From: Citrifermentans bemidjiense Bem
Lineage (GTDB): Bacteria; Desulfobacterota; Desulfuromonadia; Geobacterales; Geobacteraceae
Assembly (NCBI RefSeq): GCF_000020725.1
Contig: NC_011146.1
Coordinates: 1,239,501-1,303,500, forward strand
Length of the DNA: 64,000 nucleotides
Direction: 5' to 3'
Of the stretch, positions 59,230 to 64,000 are shown piece by piece. The notes beneath the pieces were generated by a model. The model made no database searches, was not told the origin of the DNA, and saw only the letters and a program-made list of their open reading frames with translations. Positions within the stretch are counted from its first letter, which is position 1, and each line of letters starts with the position of its first letter. The position numbers were made by a program, and so were the translations under genes.

Positions 59230-61071
59230 ATGAAAGCTAAGTTACTTACTACTGGAACCGTTGCAATTATGGCCGGAATGGTGCTGTGCATGGAGGTCCG
59301 GGGCTTCGCCTCGGAGCAGCTTGCACCTCAAGCAGTAGTGCAGGCGGTTCAAGCGCCCGCAGCAAAGGGGATCACCCCGGAAGCTGACAAAACAAGTACG
59401 GCTAAAACCGAAGCGGCTGGCGTATCCAGCCAGCCGGTTAGCGACCAGGCCCGGGCCGAGGGAGTCTACCTTCACTTGAAAGCGCCGTTATACTCCCCGC
59501 TGTTCTTCGATGTGCCCCTTGCCTCGGTGAATGACGAGAAAATCACCCTCGGCGATCTGCAAAAGGCCCTGATGTCTTTGCATGAAAAGATGACTGAGGA
59601 GAAGGAAGTCTCCGCGAAGAAAAACTTCATGGAGCCGCTGGAGCGCCTGATCAACGTCAAACTCGTGGTGCAGGAAGCGAAAAACATGGAGCTCGACCGG
59701 CAGGATGAAATAAAGAGCAACCTGGAAAAATTCGCCGATCAACAACTGAGGCAGGTTCTTTTCCTCGAAAGAGTGAAGGACATCAAGCCGGACGAGAGGA
59801 AGGTCCAAAAGGAATACCGCGACACGATAAAGGAAATGAAGCTTAAAAGCTTGATATTCAAGAAAGACACCGTCGCTAAGGCCTTCATCGAGGAACTGAA
59901 GCACGGCAAGAAGTTTGACGAGCTGCGTGACAAGGCCCTGAAAGATGGAAAGGCGGAAACGGCCGGACAGGACGAACAGCAGTATGCCACCAACGCCGCT
60001 CTGGGGCCCGTCGTCAGTGCCGGGTTGGCCGACGTTAAGGCCGGGGGGATCAGCCCTATCATCGAAATAATGAACGGCTTCCTCGTCGCCAAGGTCGAAG
60101 AGATCCGCTATGTCGACAACCCTGCCGGGCTGGAGCAGGCGCGCAGCAAGGTGCTCAGCCAGATGAAGCTCGATAGCCTGAAGGCATATAAAGCCGAACT
60201 CGTCAAGAAGTACGCCAAGGAAAACACCAAGCTGGTGAAGTCCCTAGACTTCGAGGCAAAAAAACCGGGGTTCGAGAAACTCCTTACCGACAAACGGGTG
60301 GTGATGTCCATCAAAGGGGAGGAACCGATTCGCGTCAGCGACCTGGCTGAAGCTCTGAACTCCAAGTTTTTCCACGGCATAGACAATGCGATTAAGGAGA
60401 AGAAGCTCAACCGGGAGAAACTGCTGGCGCTCGACGAACTCGAGTCGGTACGGGTTTTCAAGAAGGCCGCCCTGGAAAAAGGGCTGGACAAGTCTGAAGA
60501 GTACCTGAAGAGGATAGAGGACCACAAGACTACGGTGCTGTTTGGCGCCTTCATCGAAAAAGTTATCAAGCCTGACGTGACCTTCACCGTGGCCGAGATC
60601 AAGGATTATTACGAAAAGCATATCTCCGAGTACGCTGCCCCGGAAAAGATGCAGATCCAAGGGATCGCCTTCACCAAGAAGGATGATGCACAGAAAGCGA
60701 TCGACAAGTTGAGGGAGGGGGTGGATTTCGCCTGGCTAAGAAACAATGCGGATGGCCAGGTTGCCAAGAACGCACGCGACCTGCTCCAGTTTAACGAGGA
60801 GGCCCTGACGCTGCAGAGCATGCCGGAGCCGATGCAGAAGGTTTTGAAAGATGCCCACAAAGGAGACTACAGACTGTATGAAAGCCCGGAAGGGTACTCC
60901 TATGCGCTGTTTGTAAAAGAGAAAGAAGAGGCGAAAGCGCGTCCTTTGGAAGAGGTGAAAGATGAAGTCGGCCAGAAGGTTGCCTGGCTGAACCTGACGC
61001 AGGATATAGAGAAATGGTTCAAGAAGCTGAGGGAAGCCTATCCCGTGAAGATTTATCTTGAATCGCGGTAA
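59230..61071 (+). CDS. Exported parvulin/SurA-type peptidyl-prolyl isomerase
   Basis: The 613-residue protein has a signal peptide (about 1-28), a linker rich in Ala and Pro, then VASVNDEKITLGDLQKAL-like SurA N-terminal helices (about 95-190) and two parvulin-like regions, about 195-290 (MKLKSLIFKKDTVAKAFIEE) and 475-580 (QIQGIAFTKKDDAQKAIDKL). Such foldases help secreted and outer-membrane proteins to fold. Lying between the barrel/lipoprotein genes and a 26-heme cytochrome gene, it probably serves the folding or heme-loaded export of those proteins. Confidence 0.87.
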   Translation: MKAKLLTTGTVAIMAGMVLCMEVRGFASEQLAPQAVVQAVQAPAAKGITPEADKTSTAKTEAAGVSSQPVSDQARAEGVYLHLKAPLYSPLFFDVPLASVNDEKITLGDLQKALMSLHEKMTEEKEVSAKKNFMEPLERLINVKLVVQEAKNMELDRQDEIKSNLEKFADQQLRQVLFLERVKDIKPDERKVQKEYRDTIKEMKLKSLIFKKDTVAKAFIEELKHGKKFDELRDKALKDGKAETAGQDEQQYATNAALGPVVSAGLADVKAGGISPIIEIMNGFLVAKVEEIRYVDNPAGLEQARSKVLSQMKLDSLKAYKAELVKKYAKENTKLVKSLDFEAKKPGFEKLLTDKRVVMSIKGEEPIRVSDLAEALNSKFFHGIDNAIKEKKLNREKLLALDELESVRVFKKAALEKGLDKSEEYLKRIEDHKTTVLFGAFIEKVIKPDVTFTVAEIKDYYEKHISEYAAPEKMQIQGIAFTKKDDAQKAIDKLREGVDFAWLRNNADGQVAKNARDLLQFNEEALTLQSMPEPMQKVLKDAHKGDYRLYESPEGYSYALFVKEKEEAKARPLEEVKDEVGQKVAWLNLTQDIEKWFKKLREAYPVKIYLESR

Positions 61072-61114
61072 TGCCGGATTGGTTAAACTGCCAAAATTAG
61101 GCCAAGGGGACGGT

Positions 61115-63091
61115 ATGAAAATGCACGATATGCGTAAGGGCAGAAGAATTTTGGTTTTTATGCTGACGGCGCTGCTGGCGGTGATGGTTTCGTTCACCGG
61201 TAGCAGGACAGCCCTCGCCGCAAAGGCGTTTGTCCGAAAAGATTGTTCTGACTGTCACAAAAAATTCGACGACAAATTTTCCTCTGTGAAGTACGTGCAC
61301 CCGATGGTGCACGACAAGAAGTGTGAGGACTGCCACCTGCGTCACGGCATTATCCCGAAGCTGCTTCTCAAGCACGATGGCAACCAACTCTGCCTGAACT
61401 GCCATCCCGCCAACAAGATAGGTTTGAACAAGCCCAAGGTGCATACCCCCATTGCAAAGGGTAAATGTACGACCTGTCACAATCCCCATGGTTCTGATTC
61501 CCGTTATTTCATGAAGTCAGCTGGGAACGAAGCCTGCTTCCAGTGCCATAAGAAATCGGTATTTGAAAAGAAGGTCGTGCACAAGGTGCTCACCGACAAA
61601 GGGTGCAGTGCCTGTCATGTGGCCCACAGCTCGGATTACAACAACCTGCTCTCCTCGGAGGTGCCAAAACTTTGCCTGAACTGCCACGACAAGGGTAGTG
61701 CCTCCTTCAAGAAGGCGCACGGCAACTACCCGGTCGACCAGAAAAACTGCACTGTATGCCACAACCCGCACGCCTCTGATCAACCAAAGCTGCTCAAAGG
61801 CAGCGTGCACAATCCTGTTGCCTCCGCCGGTTGTGACGGCTGTCACAACCCGCCCAATTCGGCCAATCCCTTCGGTGTTTCTCTGAAGAAGGGGGCACTG
61901 TGCGCCCAGTGCCACGAAAGCGCCTCCCTTAAAGGGGGCGGTACCGTCGAGCATATGCCATTTAAGGAAGGTGACTGTCTGTTGTGCCACAACCCGCATG
62001 CTTCAGAGCAGACAAAGCTGTTGGTGCAGGAAGGCAACGATCTCTGCAAGATCTGTCATGCGTCGGAAACGGCATCCCACCTTTTCAAGCACAAGGCTGT
62101 GACCGATGGCAAGGGTTGCCTGTCCTGCCACAAACCGCACGCTGCGGCCAAGAAGAAGCTTCTCGTCGCCGAGGGCGCCGACCTTTGCTACACCTGCCAT
62201 GCGAAGACCAAGGAGGCGCTGAAAGGCAAGGACGTGCACGAGCCGTTCTCCGGCGGGGAGTGCAGCAGTTGCCACGATGCACACGGATCCAACTTCCCCG
62301 GCATGATGAAGGACCGCATGGATACCGTCTGCTTCAATTGCCACAGCGACGCGGAAACCCGGTTCAAGAAGAATTACACCCACAAGCCGGTCCAGGATTC
62401 CAACTGTGCTGCCTGTCACAAGCCGCACTCCTCCGATCAGAAGAAGCTCCTGAAGGGTGTGGGTGCACAGTTGTGCTCGTCATGCCACGCCGAACTCATG
62501 AAGCCTATAAGCCAAGGGATCAACCACCAGCCCTTCACCGATGGGGACTGCCTTGGCTGCCATGATCCCCATGCCAGCAACATCCAGGGGATGATCACCA
62601 GCAACCAAAGCGAACTGTGCGTTAACTGCCACAGCGATCTCAACAAAAACGCGAAGGATGCCAAGAGCAACCATGCGCCCTTCACCAAGGGGGACTGCAC
62701 CAAGTGCCACAGCCCGCACAAGGCGAAACTCAACAAGCTGCTTCTTGCGCAGAGTCCCGACCTCTGCGTCAACTGCCATAAGGACATCAAGGAGAAGATC
62801 GCCCGGCAAAGGCCGCACCCCCCCGCGCAGAAAGATTGCTCGACTTGCCACCTGCCGCATCTCTCCAAGCAGAAGTCTCTTCTGGTCGAGCCGTTGCAGA
62901 CGATGTGCTCGGAATGCCATGAAGTCGAAAAGCCTGCCTTCGTCAAAGCTCATATAGGCATCAAGGCCGCCGACATGGATTGCATCAGCTGCCACAGCCC
63001 GCATGCTTCGAACGATCCCAAGTTTTTCAAGGATGTCGTGCATCCTCCGTTTGCCGGCAGAACGTGCGATGACTGCCATATAAAACAATAG
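61115..63091 (+). CDS. 26-heme c-type cytochrome
   Basis: I start at ATG 61115 with aagggga upstream, in front of a signal peptide (VFMLTALLAVMVSFTGSRTALA). I count 26 CxxCH motifs in 658 residues, from CSDCH near the N-terminus to CDDCH five residues from the end. The repeated unit is C-x2-CHNPHASDxxKLL...LCxxCH, spaced as in doubled-CxxCH (paired-heme) domains. The protein at this position in G. sulfurreducens also has 26 hemes, as far as I recall. It should store and carry many electrons in the periplasm or at the surface. The partial cytochrome gene downstream is 19 bases away. Confidence 0.92.
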   Translation: MKMHDMRKGRRILVFMLTALLAVMVSFTGSRTALAAKAFVRKDCSDCHKKFDDKFSSVKYVHPMVHDKKCEDCHLRHGIIPKLLLKHDGNQLCLNCHPANKIGLNKPKVHTPIAKGKCTTCHNPHGSDSRYFMKSAGNEACFQCHKKSVFEKKVVHKVLTDKGCSACHVAHSSDYNNLLSSEVPKLCLNCHDKGSASFKKAHGNYPVDQKNCTVCHNPHASDQPKLLKGSVHNPVASAGCDGCHNPPNSANPFGVSLKKGALCAQCHESASLKGGGTVEHMPFKEGDCLLCHNPHASEQTKLLVQEGNDLCKICHASETASHLFKHKAVTDGKGCLSCHKPHAAAKKKLLVAEGADLCYTCHAKTKEALKGKDVHEPFSGGECSSCHDAHGSNFPGMMKDRMDTVCFNCHSDAETRFKKNYTHKPVQDSNCAACHKPHSSDQKKLLKGVGAQLCSSCHAELMKPISQGINHQPFTDGDCLGCHDPHASNIQGMITSNQSELCVNCHSDLNKNAKDAKSNHAPFTKGDCTKCHSPHKAKLNKLLLAQSPDLCVNCHKDIKEKIARQRPHPPAQKDCSTCHLPHLSKQKSLLVEPLQTMCSECHEVEKPAFVKAHIGIKAADMDCISCHSPHASNDPKFFKDVVHPPFAGRTCDDCHIKQ

Positions 63092-63110
63092 CCATTTGAG
63101 GAGCTTTACT

Positions 63111-64000
63111 ATGATAAATAGACATAAGGTATTAATCCTGTTTGGTGTTATCGGCTCTCTCATGGTCGGCCTCATCGCCAACGCTCAAGATGACAGCGCG
63201 AAATTCCGGCTTAAGCCGGGCGCCTTCGGCAAACTCTGCCAGGATTGCCATACGAATTTTGAGGAAAAGCTGAAGAAGACCTACGTGCACACCCCGGTGA
63301 AGAAAGGGGACTGTACCGGGTGCCATAACCCGCACAGCTCGAACTTCAAGAAACTCCTGTCTGCCGACAGTTCCAAGATATGCTCGTCCTGCCATAAAGG
63401 CCTGCTGTCTGCGAACGCGAAAAGCACCCATAAGGTCGTCGTTGAAGGCAACTGCATGAAGTGTCATGACCCGCATGCTTCCGCCATCAAGAACAACCTG
63501 CTCAAGGGGGGGAACGAGTTGTGCCTTGAGTGCCACAAGGCATTGAAAAACGCCATCGCGAAGGCGAAGTTCCAACACGCACCTGTGACGAAGGACTGCA
63601 CCATCTGCCATGACCCGCACATGTCGGTCAAGGAGGATTCTCTCCTGAAGGACAAAGTCAGTGCGCTGTGCAGCGGTTGTCATAAAACTGATAAGCCTAC
63701 GTTCATCAAGCGTCACATGAACTACCCCATGGCGAATACACATTGCACCTCCTGTCACGATCCTCACGGCTCTAGCGTGCAGGGGATCCTGTACAACAAC
63801 GTGCACAAACCGGTGGCAAGCAAGATGTGCAACCAGTGCCACGAAGACGCCGCTTCGCCCAACGCTTTGAAGACCAAACGCCAGGGCGGCGAACTTTGCA
63901 AGGGGTGTCACAACGACATGTACAACTCGACCTTCGGCAAGAACAAGGTCCACTCACCGCTGTTCAGCAAAAAAGGATGCCTCACTTGCCATAACCCCCA
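63111..64000 (+). CDS. Multiheme c-type cytochrome, 3' end outside the window
   Basis: The gene starts at ATG 63111 (ttgaggag upstream) and is open to the last base, so it has no stop in this window. The first 296 residues have a signal peptide (LILFGVIGSLMVGLIANA) and 11 CxxCH motifs so far: CQDCH, CTGCH, CSSCH, CMKCH, CLECH, CTICH, CSGCH, CTSCH, CNQCH, CKGCH and CLTCH. The HTPVKKGDCTGCHNPHSS-type pattern is that of the 26-heme neighbour, so the two arose from the same paired-heme unit. They are probably co-transcribed. Confidence 0.92.
   Translation, partial: MINRHKVLILFGVIGSLMVGLIANAQDDSAKFRLKPGAFGKLCQDCHTNFEEKLKKTYVHTPVKKGDCTGCHNPHSSNFKKLLSADSSKICSSCHKGLLSANAKSTHKVVVEGNCMKCHDPHASAIKNNLLKGGNELCLECHKALKNAIAKAKFQHAPVTKDCTICHDPHMSVKEDSLLKDKVSALCSGCHKTDKPTFIKRHMNYPMANTHCTSCHDPHGSSVQGILYNNVHKPVASKMCNQCHEDAASPNALKTKRQGGELCKGCHNDMYNSTFGKNKVHSPLFSKKGCLTCHNP

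Overview
The window reads as chromosome of a dissimilatory metal-reducing Geobacterales bacterium (Geobacter, Geomonas or Citrifermentans type). The evidence is a high-GC genome, dense multiheme c-type cytochromes (5, 5, 5, 9, 6, 6, 26 and at least 11 heme motifs in single proteins), clear OmcS-family nanowire cytochromes, -24/-12 (sigma-54) promoter candidates, a GEMM-type riboswitch and a probable selenoprotein. There is no transposase, prophage, CRISPR array, tRNA or rRNA that I can support.

Region A (1-12.7 kb, all +): an exopolysaccharide locus, entered from upstream. It holds a sugar aminotransferase end, a FemAB/GNAT-type transferase, a Wza-like export lipoprotein, a Wzz/GumC chain-length protein, an ExeA-like ATPase with a LysM domain, a CpsD-like P-loop protein, a DUF354 protein, a VpsJ-like toroid protein, two GT2 glycosyltransferases, an O-antigen ligase/polymerase and a Wzx flippase. 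A perfect 20-bp hairpin closes it. Region B (12.8-16.8 kb, -): a secreted beta-helix protein and a secreted FN3/repeat protein behind a GEMM-I riboswitch whose terminator overlaps the aptamer, with a perfect CRP-type palindrome upstream. Region C (16.8-22.2 kb, +): AsnB-type amidotransferase, AMP-ligase, NadE-type PP-loop ligase, stand-alone carrier protein and hexapeptide acyltransferase, which look like one acyl/amide-modification pathway.

Region D (22.2-24.6 kb, -): a bc-type quinol complex (Rieske, b6f-like cytochrome b, five-heme cytochrome); the Rieske gene is broken by -1 at a G7 run. Region E (24.9-30.5 kb): an AhpD-like protein and the radical-SAM protein ArsS, whose terminal TGA looks like a selenocysteine codon followed by a SECIS-like hairpin; then a ferredoxin, a histidine kinase, an HMA/DUF2318 metal-handling pair and an unknown gene with a decayed partial copy. 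Region F (30.7-37 kb): a short Sel1-type protein, two tandem CxxxxCH/CxxCH cytochromes, a Sel1 protein, a nine-heme c7-type cytochrome, an OB-fold protein and a small secreted Cys protein.

Region G (37.2-49.1 kb): two polyprenol-phosphate-sugar-synthase-like GT2 proteins, three TMTC-like membrane glycosyltransferases with TPR tails, a methyltransferase, a secreted trypsin-like protease, Sel1 proteins and an exported HhH-FKBP fusion; together these suggest protein O-glycosylation and envelope quality control. Region H (49.2 kb to the end, +): an OmcS nanowire locus with an NHL propeller, an OmcS homologue, an OmcT-like homologue, a YncE-like propeller lipoprotein, a large outer-membrane barrel with an F5/8-like insert (frameshifted at a G8 run), two LpoB/CsgG-like lipoproteins, a parvulin-type foldase, a 26-heme cytochrome and the start of a further cytochrome that runs off the window. 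This set looks like a complete kit for making, exporting and anchoring extracellular cytochrome filaments.
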